A DNA stretch of 37,224 bases from positions 1 to 37,224 of the forward strand of contig DASWEY010000023.1 of the NCBI GenBank assembly GCA_036394575.1, in the 5' to 3' direction. Below the pieces are notes generated by a model. The model saw only the letters and a program-made list of their open reading frames with translations. It searched no databases and was not told the origin of the DNA. Below, piece after piece: positions 9,731 to 16,663 of this stretch (positions are counted from its first letter, which is position 1; each line of letters begins with the position of its first letter). The DNA is from UKL13-2 sp036394575. GTDB lineage: Bacteria; Pseudomonadota; Gammaproteobacteria; Burkholderiales; Usitatibacteraceae. The position numbers and the translations under genes are program-made.

Positions 9731-9752
9731 GGAACAAATGACAGAAGATGAC

Positions 9753-10052
9753 TTACGCAGGCTGCGCCGTGAACTTAACGCCCAAGGCGCGCGCAACCTT
9801 CACGATCGTCTCAAAGCGTGGCTTGGCGCCAGGTGCGAGTGCCTTGTAGAGACTTTCGCGTCCGAGGCCTGCATCCTTGGCTACCTGCGCCATGCCCTTT
9901 GCTCGTGCCACGTCGCTGAGCGCGAGAAGAAGCAAATCGGAATCCTCGGTTTCCAGAATTGCCGTCATGTATTCAGCGATCGCCTCATCGTCGTTCAGGT
10001 AGCGTGCGGCATCGAAGGCGATGAGCTTTGGTCTTGCTTTGGTTTTGGTCAT
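9753..10052 (-). CDS. HigA-like antitoxin (XRE/addiction module antidote protein)
   Basis: A 99-residue protein of the addiction-module antidote family related to HigA. The helix-turn-helix is near residues 52-75 (VARAKGMAQVAKDAGLGRESLYKAL), followed by the family ending FETIVKVARALGVKF. It should bind and neutralise the toxin encoded just upstream and repress the shared promoter. Its ATG overlaps the toxin stop in the four bases ATGA (10049-10052), so translation is coupled. Toxin before antitoxin is the HigBA order. The pair lies in the minus-strand accessory island beside the cassette-like element. Confidence 0.88.
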   Translation of the reverse strand: MTKTKARPKLIAFDAARYLNDDEAIAEYMTAILETEDSDLLLLALSDVARAKGMAQVAKDAGLGRESLYKALAPGAKPRFETIVKVARALGVKFTAQPA

Positions 10053-10351
10053 GGATCATCTCCGATTTCAGCGGCGAGTTTCAAGGCACGGCGGATGTCT
10101 CGCTTCTGGGACGCTTTGTCGCCTGCGTTCAGCATCACGATGATGACTCGACCGCGCCGTGTAAAGAAGAGACGATACCCGGGGCCAAAATCGACTCGTA
10201 GCTCCGAGACCTCACCTTCAATCGGCTGCCAGTCACCAAGGTTCCCCGCTTCCACCTGCCGCAGCCGGGCAGCGATGCGAACCTGAGCGCGCTTGTCCTT
10301 GAGATCATCAAGCCAGGCAACGAACTCCTCGGTTTGAAGAACCGTGTACAT
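10049..10351 (-). CDS. RelE/ParE superfamily toxin, HigB-like (phage Gp49 family)
   Basis: A 100-residue protein of the RelE/ParE-type addiction toxin family with a Gp49-like pattern: EFVAWLDDLKDKRAQVRI near the start, LRVDFGPGYRLFFTRRG in the middle and LNAGDKASQKRDIRRA at the end. Members of this fold cut mRNA at the ribosome or poison gyrase; this subfamily is thought to be mRNA-cleaving, which is family knowledge rather than shown here. The basic residues in GYRLFFTRRG and KRDIRRA are the expected substrate-binding side. The ATG at 10351 is only five bases from a -10 hexamer, so the message may have almost no leader. Confidence 0.88.
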   Translation of the reverse strand: MYTVLQTEEFVAWLDDLKDKRAQVRIAARLRQVEAGNLGDWQPIEGEVSELRVDFGPGYRLFFTRRGRVIIVMLNAGDKASQKRDIRRALKLAAEIGDDP

Positions 10352-10365
10352 GGCTAATTGTAGCC
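10352..10365. promoter_or_regulatory. probable HigA operator (inverted repeat over the -10)
   Basis: A perfect inverted repeat GGCTA-ATTG-TAGCC immediately before the toxin start codon. It overlaps the -10 hexamer (10357-10362). Position and symmetry fit autorepression by the antitoxin. Confidence 0.6.
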
Positions 10366-10385
10366 AATCGGATACAAGCGGTCAA
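10357..10385 (-). promoter_or_regulatory. sigma70 promoter of the toxin-antitoxin pair
   Basis: On the minus strand TTGACC (10385-10380), a spacer of exactly 17 bases, then TACAAT (10362-10357). Both boxes are one base from consensus. The start codon follows the -10 by five bases, so transcription would begin at or near the A of the ATG. Confidence 0.75.
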
Positions 10386-10440
10386 GAGGGATGTTGTACT
10401 CAAATATATCGAACACGGCGCCACCTATTCTTTTGAGGGA

Positions 10441-11187
10441 CTAGACATCGGGCGGCGATACATTTAGCTCTTCAAGCTTGTTCGCGAAGAGATTCAGCAG
10501 AAATACTCGGTCGAATGATGAGACGAACTCAACGTTTGATGGCTCGTAAGAGAGTTCAAACCAAGTAGACATTCGATTCGTATCGTGCGCGATAACCAAC
10601 CACGTTTCCACGCACTGAGACCGATAGGCTGGTATCTTTGGTTCCTTCGAGTCGAGAACGCGCTGCACGACTTCAGACGTAAGTGATGCCACCCAAGTAG
10701 CGCCAGGTGCATAGAAGAAGGCACGGTTGCTGTTTGGCACGTTGTAAGCAGCAAGGCGGTGCACCTGCTTGGGGACGCGATCTCGATTCACCCAATCGTA
10801 TCGCCCCTCATATCTCTTACCGACTGCGGGGCAGTTCGATAGAAGGAGAGCCGCGATCTTCTTCGCCAGTGGCTCAACATCGCTCTTACCGATGGAAATT
10901 GATTCGTTGAGAAGCACTGACACATAGAGCGGTGCTGCGCTCGCTGCCGAAAAGAGCTCCTTGGCTCTTCCCACGACTCGCTCGCGCATAGCTTCTTGCG
11001 CCTGTCCCGGAGTTACGCCGTCGGGGACCGAGCGATGTAGTTCTGTAAGTTCGACGCCAACGGAGCTCCGTTCGCCACCGACCAAGAAGTCCGGTCCTTC
11101 GTGCGCGACGACTTCGCCAGGTTGAAACGACGGCAGCAATCCTAGAAATCGATCAAGGTACCAGCGTTCTTTTTCCTTCTTGTTCAT
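10441..11187 (-). CDS. unknown protein, possible PD-(D/E)xK-type fold
   Basis: A 248-residue protein I do not recognise by family. The frame opens at a TTG at 11196, but the ATG at 11187 (MNKKEKERWYLDRF) is the more likely start. Near the N-terminus, E30-x-x-D33 and then VGVELTEL (E46-L-T48) resemble the PD...ExK core of restriction-type nucleases, with Thr in place of Lys; this is suggestive only. The remainder is mixed alpha-beta with no signal or membrane helix. It sits between the TA pair and the cassette-like gene on the same strand, and a GTTAGGC lies 22-28 bases ahead of the start codon. A phage-defence or cassette role is inference. Confidence 0.5.
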   Translation of the reverse strand: MNKKEKERWYLDRFLGLLPSFQPGEVVAHEGPDFLVGGERSSVGVELTELHRSVPDGVTPGQAQEAMRERVVGRAKELFSAASAAPLYVSVLLNESISIGKSDVEPLAKKIAALLLSNCPAVGKRYEGRYDWVNRDRVPKQVHRLAAYNVPNSNRAFFYAPGATWVASLTSEVVQRVLDSKEPKIPAYRSQCVETWLVIAHDTNRMSTWFELSYEPSNVEFVSSFDRVFLLNLFANKLEELNVSPPDV

Positions 11188-11209
11188 GCTGTGCAAATGA
11201 TTTTCCGGC

Positions 11210-11259
11210 GCCTAACGCCGGCGCGCGCCGGCTGTCTGGAGCGCCTTGCTAGGTGCAGC
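11210..11259 (-). other. attC-like recombination site
   Basis: On the minus strand the site runs from GCTGCACCTAGC (11259-11248) through a GC-rich hairpin to GTTAGGC (11216-11210). GTTAGGC fits the integron R' consensus GTTRRRY; ACCTAGC is one base from RYYYAAC. Inside, GGCGC and GCGCC can pair as L''/L', and 11217-11232 is a 16-base perfect palindrome. The left arm is complementary to the bases that begin the cassette (TTAGGTGCAGC at 11611-11601), as expected for an integrated cassette. Confidence 0.55.
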
Positions 11260-11275
11260 TCCGGCAACGTGCCGC

Positions 11276-11599
11276 TCAAAAAAGCTTCCCCGCGATGAAA
11301 TAGAGAATTGAATGGATCACCAAGAGGAAGACGATTATCGAAATTAAGAGTGAGGCTGTAACGAGATTAACTTGCGTGGCTGACATGCCCACTTCCTCGT
11401 AAGTGTTTTGCGTGACAAGCTTCCGGGCAGCCCTGCTGCGCCACATTAGAATCAGCGAGCAAACCAAAGCCCATCCCACCACTGCCACATATGGGTCATG
11501 GCTGTAGCCAAAATAGACGGGACCCAAGAGCTGCAGAGCCACATCAAGTCTTGCTGCGCCCAACACCACGCCTAAGAGCAACAGAACGAGATCAATCAT
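11276..11599 (-). CDS. small membrane protein in a cassette-like element
   Basis: A 107-residue protein with three to four hydrophobic helices: residues 2-17, about 36-53 and about 78-103, with RSRAARK between the second and third. No family recognised. It fills almost all of a 396-base unit (11216-11611) whose ends have attC arm structure. The AGGTG of the left boundary core, TTAGGTGCAGCC, lies just ahead of the ATG and would serve as the ribosome site, as often seen in gene cassettes. Codon choice looks less GC-rich than in the hut genes next door, which fits a transferred gene. Function unknown. Confidence 0.6.
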   Translation of the reverse strand: MIDLVLLLLGVVLGAARLDVALQLLGPVYFGYSHDPYVAVVGWALVCSLILMWRSRAARKLVTQNTYEEVGMSATQVNLVTASLLISIIVFLLVIHSILYFIAGKLF

Positions 11600-11611
11600 G
11601 GCTGCACCTAA

Positions 11612-11903
11612 CTTAAATTTAAACAGCAGCTTTGCTATTCAATACCGGCAAACTGTCCGCTTAATTCCGAGACGGTTGCAAAGCGGAAACCGCATCCAAA
11701 CTGGCGTCTGAGGCATTCATGAGCATTTTCATACCGTATGAATTTCGTGTGAAAAGCAGCATTCGGGGCATCGACGTATCGAATGCGCATAGTAGCGAGG
11801 TGTATTCATTAACGTCACTTTAGTTAACTATCACTCTGCCGTCCACTACCCACCAATGTAGGTTTTAAGCGTCAGGACAAGAAAATCGCGCTTCAACCAA
11901 CCC
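11612..11903. other. intergenic region without recognised gene
   Basis: About 290 bases, AT-richer than the flanks, between the cassette-like gene and the end of hutG. It contains ttaaatttaa near the cassette boundary (11613-11622). No integrase frame, terminator or clear promoter was found. Confidence 0.6.
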
Positions 11904-12848
11904 CTACCGCGTAACCCTCCAAGCAACCCTCGCCGCCACCCGCGCCGTCCTCCCATCCGGATCAAACGCCGGACTCAATTCCGCAATATCTGCCAGCTTG
12001 AGTTTGCGCGTGGTCTTGGCGGCGTCGATCAGGGCTTCGACCACTTTCAATTCGATACCGAATGCCGCGGGCGCGGATACGCCCGGTGCCACGCCGGCGG
12101 GCAGGGCGTCGAGGCAGACAGTCAGGTAAAGCCAATCGACCTTGTCGGCGAATTGCAGCAGGGTGTCGCGCAGATTGGCGGGTGATTCGCGGGCGCATTC
12201 CTCGTCGGTGCGCCATTGCACGCCGAGTTCGCGGGCGCGGTGGAACAGGGCGTCGGTGTTAGCCAGTTCGGAAATGCCGAACACCAGGTAGCTGAAGGAG
12301 GTGCCGCGCGCGATGCAGGCGTCGGCAATCTGCCGGAACGGCGTGCCGGAATTGCCGCGGCTGCCGGCGCGCAGATCGAAGTGGGCGTCGAAGTTGACGA
12401 TGCCGATGCGCGGGTTTTGTTTCTTGCTCTCGGCATGGCGTGCGAGCCCCATGAAGCTGCCGAAGGCGACTTCATGTCCGCCGCCAAACACCAGCGGGAA
12501 ATGTCCCGCGTCCAGCGCATGGCCGAGCTGCCTGGCCAATTCCGTTTGCGCGCCTTCCAGATCGTGCCCTTCGCAATACACATCGCCGCCGTCGTAAACC
12601 GGGCCGTCGTGATGCCAGGCGAGGTTGGCGAGCGCGCGGCGAATCGCCAGCGGGCCTTCGCGCGCGCCGGTGCGGCCCTGGTTGCGGCCCACGCCTTCGT
12701 CGCAGGCGAAGCCGAGCAGCACGATGCCCTTGGCGGCGCCGGATTGCAGCGGCTGCACGCGATCATGCCAACGCCGGGCCAGCGGGCCTTCTTCGCTGTC
12801 GACGCGGCCCTGCCACAAGCTCATATCGGGTGGGGTATGCATGCTCAT
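11904..12848 (-). CDS. hutG: formimidoylglutamase (last step of histidine degradation)
   Basis: A 314-residue arginase-fold enzyme that hydrolyses N-formimino-L-glutamate to glutamate and formamide. Manganese-ligand motifs are visible: GGGHE (His125), NFDAHFDLR (Asp154, His156, Asp158) and the third motif LTVCLDALP. In arginases the third motif is D-x-D; here Cys245 occupies the first Asp place and Asp247 the second. Downstream APGVSAPAAFG and the ending LADIAELSPAFDPDGRTARVAARVAWR are typical of hutG products. GAGGAG about eight bases before the ATG sets the start. It is the last gene of the hut operon, 21 bases after hutI. Confidence 0.92.
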   Translation of the reverse strand: MSMHTPPDMSLWQGRVDSEEGPLARRWHDRVQPLQSGAAKGIVLLGFACDEGVGRNQGRTGAREGPLAIRRALANLAWHHDGPVYDGGDVYCEGHDLEGAQTELARQLGHALDAGHFPLVFGGGHEVAFGSFMGLARHAESKKQNPRIGIVNFDAHFDLRAGSRGNSGTPFRQIADACIARGTSFSYLVFGISELANTDALFHRARELGVQWRTDEECARESPANLRDTLLQFADKVDWLYLTVCLDALPAGVAPGVSAPAAFGIELKVVEALIDAAKTTRKLKLADIAELSPAFDPDGRTARVAARVAWRVTR

Positions 12849-12869
12849 GTTCTGTTCTCCTCGTTCTGA

Positions 12870-14099
12870 TTATTGGCTTCTTCCGGCGTGCCAGCGGCGG
12901 GCCAATGGCGAAGCACCCAGCCAGTAGGCGAGCGTGGCCGGGCGCTCGATATTCCACAGCGCCAGATCGGCGCGCATGCCGACTTGCAGCATGCCGGTCT
13001 CGCCCTGCAGATCAAGCGCGCGCGCGGCGTGGCGCGTCATCCCGGCCAGGGCTTCATCGGGCGTCAGGCGGAACAGGGTGCAGGCCATGTTCAAGGCCAG
13101 CAGCGGGTTCGAGGTCGGCGCGGTGCCGGGGTTGCAATCGCTGGACACGGCCATCGGCACCCCCACCGAACGCAGCGCCTCGATCGGCGGCAATTTCGTT
13201 TCGCGCAGGCAGTAGAACGCCACCGGCAGCAGCACCGCCACCGTGCCGCTGGCGGCCATGGCTTTCACACCGGCCTCGCTCAGGTATTCGAGATGGTCGG
13301 CCGATAGTGCGCGGAACTCCGCCGCCAATTGCGTACCGGCTGAATCCGAGAGCTGCTCGGCGTGCAGCTTGACCGGCAGGCCCAACAGTCTTGCCGCCTT
13401 GAACAGGCGCTCGACCTGCGCGCGGCTGAAGGCGATCGGCTCGCAGAAAGCATCGACGGCATCGATCAATCCTTCGGCCGCCAGCGGTTTGAGCCAGGCA
13501 ATGCAGCTATCGATATAGTCGTCGGCGCGATGTTCGTATTCGTAGGGCAGGGCATGCGCGGCGAGATAACTGGTCTTTACGCCGACATTGCGCACCTCGG
13601 CCAGCCGCCGCGCCACGCGCAGCATCTTGCGTTCATTGTCGAAGTCGAGTCCGTAGCCGGATTTCACTTCCACGGTGGTCATGCCATGGGCCAGCATATC
13701 GTCGAGCCGCCGCAGGCTAAGCGCGAGCAATTCGTCTTCCGTGGCCGCGCGGGTGGCGGCGACGGTGGAGCGGATGCCGCCGCCGCTGCGGGCGATTTCT
13801 TCATAGCTCGCCCCCTGCAAACGCAATTCGAACTCATGCGCGCGATTGCCGCCGAACACCAGATGCGTATGGCAATCGATCAGGCCCGGGGTCAGCCAGC
13901 CGCCATTGCCGTCGATCTCTTCGCATTCGCCGATATCGGCAGGTATCGCCGCTTCGCGTCCCAGCCAGGCGATGCGTCCGTCCTCCACCAGCAAGGCGCC
14001 ATGGCGCACCTCACCATAACCCTGCCCATAGCCCTGTCCATAACCCTGCCCGTTGGCCATAGTGGCGAGATGCAGATTGCGCAGCAGGATGGCGGACAT
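12870..14099 (-). CDS. hutI: imidazolonepropionase
   Basis: A 409-residue amidohydrolase that opens imidazolone-5-propionate to N-formimino-L-glutamate in the cytosol. Metal-binding and substrate motifs are present: DCHTHLVFGGNR (H-x-H), VEVKSGYGLD, VKLHAEQLSDSAG, LSADHLEYL and AVSSDCNPGTAPTSN. The start at 14099 (MSAILLRNLHL) lies seven bases after the hutU stop, implying coupled translation; the longer open frame would run into hutU. Odd: near residues 16-29 the protein carries three Gly-Gln-Gly-Tyr units encoded by a 12-base tandem repeat (14015-14050). It sits between two N-terminal strands, a place where length change may be tolerated. Confidence 0.95.
   Translation of the reverse strand: MSAILLRNLHLATMANGQGYGQGYGQGYGEVRHGALLVEDGRIAWLGREAAIPADIGECEEIDGNGGWLTPGLIDCHTHLVFGGNRAHEFELRLQGASYEEIARSGGGIRSTVAATRAATEDELLALSLRRLDDMLAHGMTTVEVKSGYGLDFDNERKMLRVARRLAEVRNVGVKTSYLAAHALPYEYEHRADDYIDSCIAWLKPLAAEGLIDAVDAFCEPIAFSRAQVERLFKAARLLGLPVKLHAEQLSDSAGTQLAAEFRALSADHLEYLSEAGVKAMAASGTVAVLLPVAFYCLRETKLPPIEALRSVGVPMAVSSDCNPGTAPTSNPLLALNMACTLFRLTPDEALAGMTRHAARALDLQGETGMLQVGMRADLALWNIERPATLAYWLGASPLARRWHAGRSQ
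14015..14050 (-). repeat. 12-bp tandem repeat inside hutI (three units)
   Basis: Units cataaccctgcc, catagccctgtc, cataaccctgcc on the plus strand. They encode three GQGY units near the hutI N-terminus and keep the frame. Confidence 0.9.
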
Positions 14100-14106
14100 G
14101 TTTGGC

Positions 14107-15807
14107 TCAGGTCTGCGGCAGCATCGGCAGATTGAGGCCCTGCTCGCGGGCGCATTGCTGCGCGCTCTCGTAGCCGGCATCGGCATGGCGCATCACGCCG
14201 CTGGCGGGATCGTTCCATAGCACGCGCTCGATGCGTTTGGCGGCAGCGTCGGTGCCGTCGCAGACAATCACCACGCCCGCATGCTGCGAATAGCCCATGC
14301 CGACGCCGCCGCCATGGTGCAATGAAACCCAGGTGGCGCCGCCGGCGGTGTTGAGCAGGGCATTCAGCAGCGGCCAGTCGCTGACGGCGTCGGAGCCATC
14401 CTGCATCGATTCGGTTTCGCGATTGGGTGAGGCCACCGAGCCGGAATCGAGATGGTCGCGCCCGATCACGATCGGCGCTTTCAATTCACCGCGCTTGACC
14501 ATCTCGTTGAAGGCCAGGCCCAGGCGATGACGCTGCCCCAGCCCCACCCAGCAAATGCGCGCCGGCAGGCCCTGGAAGGCGATGCGTTCGCGCGCCATGT
14601 CCAGCCAGTTGTGCAAATGCGCATCGTCGGGAATCAGTTCCTTCACCTTGGCATCGGTCTTGTAGATATCCTCCGGATCGCCCGACAGCGCCACCCAGCG
14701 GAACGGGCCGATGCCCTTGCAGAATAGCGGGCGCACATAGGCCGGCACGAAGCCGGGGAAATCGAAAGCGTTTTTTACGCCCTCATCGAAGGCCACCTGG
14801 CGGATATTGTTGCCGTAGTCCAGCGTGGCCGCGCCGCGTGCCTGCAAGTCCAGCATCGCCTGTACATGCGCCGCCATCGATTTTTTGGCGGCGGCGGCGA
14901 CGGTCTGCGGGTCGCGCTCCTGCGCCTCGCGCCATAGCGGCACCGTCCAGCCCTGCGGCAGATAGCCGTGCACCGGGTCGTGCGCACTGGTCTGGTCGGT
15001 GACCACATCGGGCGTGATCTCGCGCTTGACCAGTTCGGTGAACACATCGGCCGCATTGCCCAGCAGGCCGACCGAGGTGGGTTTGCCGGCGGCCTTTGCT
15101 GCCGCCACCATCGCCAGTGCTTGCTCAAGCGTTGATGCTTTCTGGTCGAGATAGCGGGTCTTGATGCGGAAGTCGATGCGCGTTTCATCGCACTCCACCG
15201 CGATCATCGAAAACCCCGCCATCGTCGCCGCCAGCGGTTGCGCCGCGCCCATGCCGCCGAGTCCGCCGGTCAGGATCCAGCGGCCCTGCGGCTTGCCGTC
15301 GAAATGCTTGTTGGCCACCGCGAAAAAGGTTTCATAGGTGCCCTGCACGATGCCCTGCGAGCCGATGTAGATCCACGAGCCTGCCGTCATCTGTCCGTAC
15401 ATCATCAGGCCCTTGCGGTCGAGCTCGTTGAAATGTTCCCAGTTGGCCCAGGCCGGCACCAGGTTCGAGTTCGCCAGCAGCACGCGCGGCGCATCGACAT
15501 GGGTACGGAACACGCCCACCGGCTTGCCGCTCTGGATCAGCAGGGTTTCGTCGTCGTTCAGCGTTTTGAGTGTGGCAAGGATCTGGTCGTAGCAGGCCCA
15601 GTTGCGCGCCGCGCGGCCGATGCCGCCGTAGACCACCAGGGAGGTCGGATGCTCGGCCACTTCGGCATCGAGATTGTTCTGGATCATGCGGTAGGCCGCT
15701 TCGGTCAGCCAGCTTTTGCATGTGAGCGTGTTGCCGCGCGGGGCGCGGATCACGCGCGTGGGATCGAGGCGTGGGTCGGCGGCGGTTTCAGTCAGGCGGT
15801 CGTTCAT
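14107..15807 (-). CDS. hutU: urocanate hydratase
   Basis: A 566-residue urocanase that converts urocanate and water to 4-imidazolone-5-propionate using tightly bound NAD+ as electrophile. Visible signatures: VVYGGIGRAARNW, TGGLGGMGAAQPLA (NAD+-binding Gly-rich loop) and the urocanase pattern FQGLPARICWVGLGQR with the active-site Cys. Length is typical. The ATG at 15813 is too close to the GGAGA for a proper ribosome site; the ATG at 15807 (MNDRLTETA) has it at good spacing and is preferred. Second enzyme of the pathway, following hutC by 25 bases and leading directly into hutI. Confidence 0.96.
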   Translation of the reverse strand: MNDRLTETAADPRLDPTRVIRAPRGNTLTCKSWLTEAAYRMIQNNLDAEVAEHPTSLVVYGGIGRAARNWACYDQILATLKTLNDDETLLIQSGKPVGVFRTHVDAPRVLLANSNLVPAWANWEHFNELDRKGLMMYGQMTAGSWIYIGSQGIVQGTYETFFAVANKHFDGKPQGRWILTGGLGGMGAAQPLAATMAGFSMIAVECDETRIDFRIKTRYLDQKASTLEQALAMVAAAKAAGKPTSVGLLGNAADVFTELVKREITPDVVTDQTSAHDPVHGYLPQGWTVPLWREAQERDPQTVAAAAKKSMAAHVQAMLDLQARGAATLDYGNNIRQVAFDEGVKNAFDFPGFVPAYVRPLFCKGIGPFRWVALSGDPEDIYKTDAKVKELIPDDAHLHNWLDMARERIAFQGLPARICWVGLGQRHRLGLAFNEMVKRGELKAPIVIGRDHLDSGSVASPNRETESMQDGSDAVSDWPLLNALLNTAGGATWVSLHHGGGVGMGYSQHAGVVIVCDGTDAAAKRIERVLWNDPASGVMRHADAGYESAQQCAREQGLNLPMLPQT

Positions 15808-15832
15808 GGTCATTCTCCGGAAAGGGCGGGCA

Positions 15833-16528
15833 TCAGAACACGCCGCGAAAGGAATAGCGCGAGGCGGGGTAGTGCAGTTCGGCGAAGGTCACTGCCCTGC
15901 GCCCCGACCAGGTGCTGCGATACAGGCTCAGGCAGGGCTCATGGGCGGACATCGCCAGTGCACGACGCATGGCGGCGTCGGGCAGGGTGGCATCGACGCG
16001 ATATTGGGCGCGCGTGGCCGGCGCCACCTGCGTGAGGTATTCGCTGGGCGTGAGTTCGCTGAAATCCTGCTCAAGATATTCGGGTGCCGCCACCGGGCTG
16101 ACATAGCGCGCCTCAAGCTGGATCGGCAGCGCGTTTTCGCTGTGCACGATCAGGGAAAAAAATACCGGCGCGCCGGGCCTCAGCTCCAGCGCCGCCGCGC
16201 GCTCGGCATCGGCCTTGCGCGTTTCCAGCGTCAGCACCTTGGCCGTATGCACATGGCCGCGTTCGCGAATCTCGTCGGCGATGCTGCGGATCTCCACCAG
16301 GGTCGACTGATATTTGCAGCCGGCCACATAGGTGCCGGCGCCCTTGGTGCGACGCAGCAGTCCGGCATCGGCGAGTTCGCGCATGGCGCGATTGACCGTC
16401 ATGCGGGCCACACCGAATTTGCGCACCAGCTCGTGTTCGGAAGGCACCAGATCGCCCTCGCGCCAGCGACCGGCCTGGATTTCACGGGCGACGTAGTCCT
16501 TGATTTGTTGGTAGGCGGGGATGGTCAT
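15833..16528 (-). CDS. hutC: histidine utilization repressor, GntR family
   Basis: A 231-residue regulator with an N-terminal GntR winged helix (YQQIKDYVAREIQAGRW, then LVPSEHELVRKFGVARMTVNRAMREL to about residue 70) and a C-terminal UTRA ligand domain (about 90-230). HutC represses hut operons and is released by urocanate. The frame is open further upstream but there only translates a dispersed repeat (family C, 16556-16640, giving the usual WIPAFAGTT), so the ATG at 16528 is the start. It lies inside the operon between hutH and hutU, so it is expected to be autoregulated. Confidence 0.93.
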   Translation of the reverse strand: MTIPAYQQIKDYVAREIQAGRWREGDLVPSEHELVRKFGVARMTVNRAMRELADAGLLRRTKGAGTYVAGCKYQSTLVEIRSIADEIRERGHVHTAKVLTLETRKADAERAAALELRPGAPVFFSLIVHSENALPIQLEARYVSPVAAPEYLEQDFSELTPSEYLTQVAPATRAQYRVDATLPDAAMRRALAMSAHEPCLSLYRSTWSGRRAVTFAELHYPASRYSFRGVF

Positions 16529-16555
16529 GATAATTTTCTCGAAACACTTAAATCC

Positions 16556-16640
16556 CGTCGTCCCAGCGAAGGCTGGAATCCAGTACTTCGTATTGATAAA
16601 ACCCACGATGGACTGGGTCCCAGCCTTCGCTGGGACGACG
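16556..16640. repeat. dispersed palindromic repeat family C, copy 1
   Basis: An 85-base imperfect palindrome. It begins cgtcgtcccagcgaaggctg and ends cagccttcgctgggacgacg, with a centre of agtacttcgtat and gatggactgggtc. It lies between hutH and hutC, inside the operon. Related copies are at 32509-32594 and 24549-24660. Confidence 0.85.
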
Positions 16641-16663
16641 ACTCAAAAATTTAGGCGCGTTAA

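Noticed and set aside
9523..9741. 72-codon open frame downstream of the EF-hand gene
   Set aside because: Composed of repeat families A and B; overlaps the preceding gene and has no ribosome site.
10387..10440. Second attC after the nuclease-like gene
   Set aside because: Expected arm CCGGCGCCTAAC is absent; only a short ggcgcc remains, so that gene is not shown to be a cassette.
11613..11700. Possible attI site ahead of the cassette-like unit
   Set aside because: Only an AT-rich stretch before GTTAGGT; no integrase gene or recognised attI repeats in the window.
15716..16654. Long open frame opposite hutC
   Set aside because: Antisense to hutC and running through a dispersed repeat; no family features.
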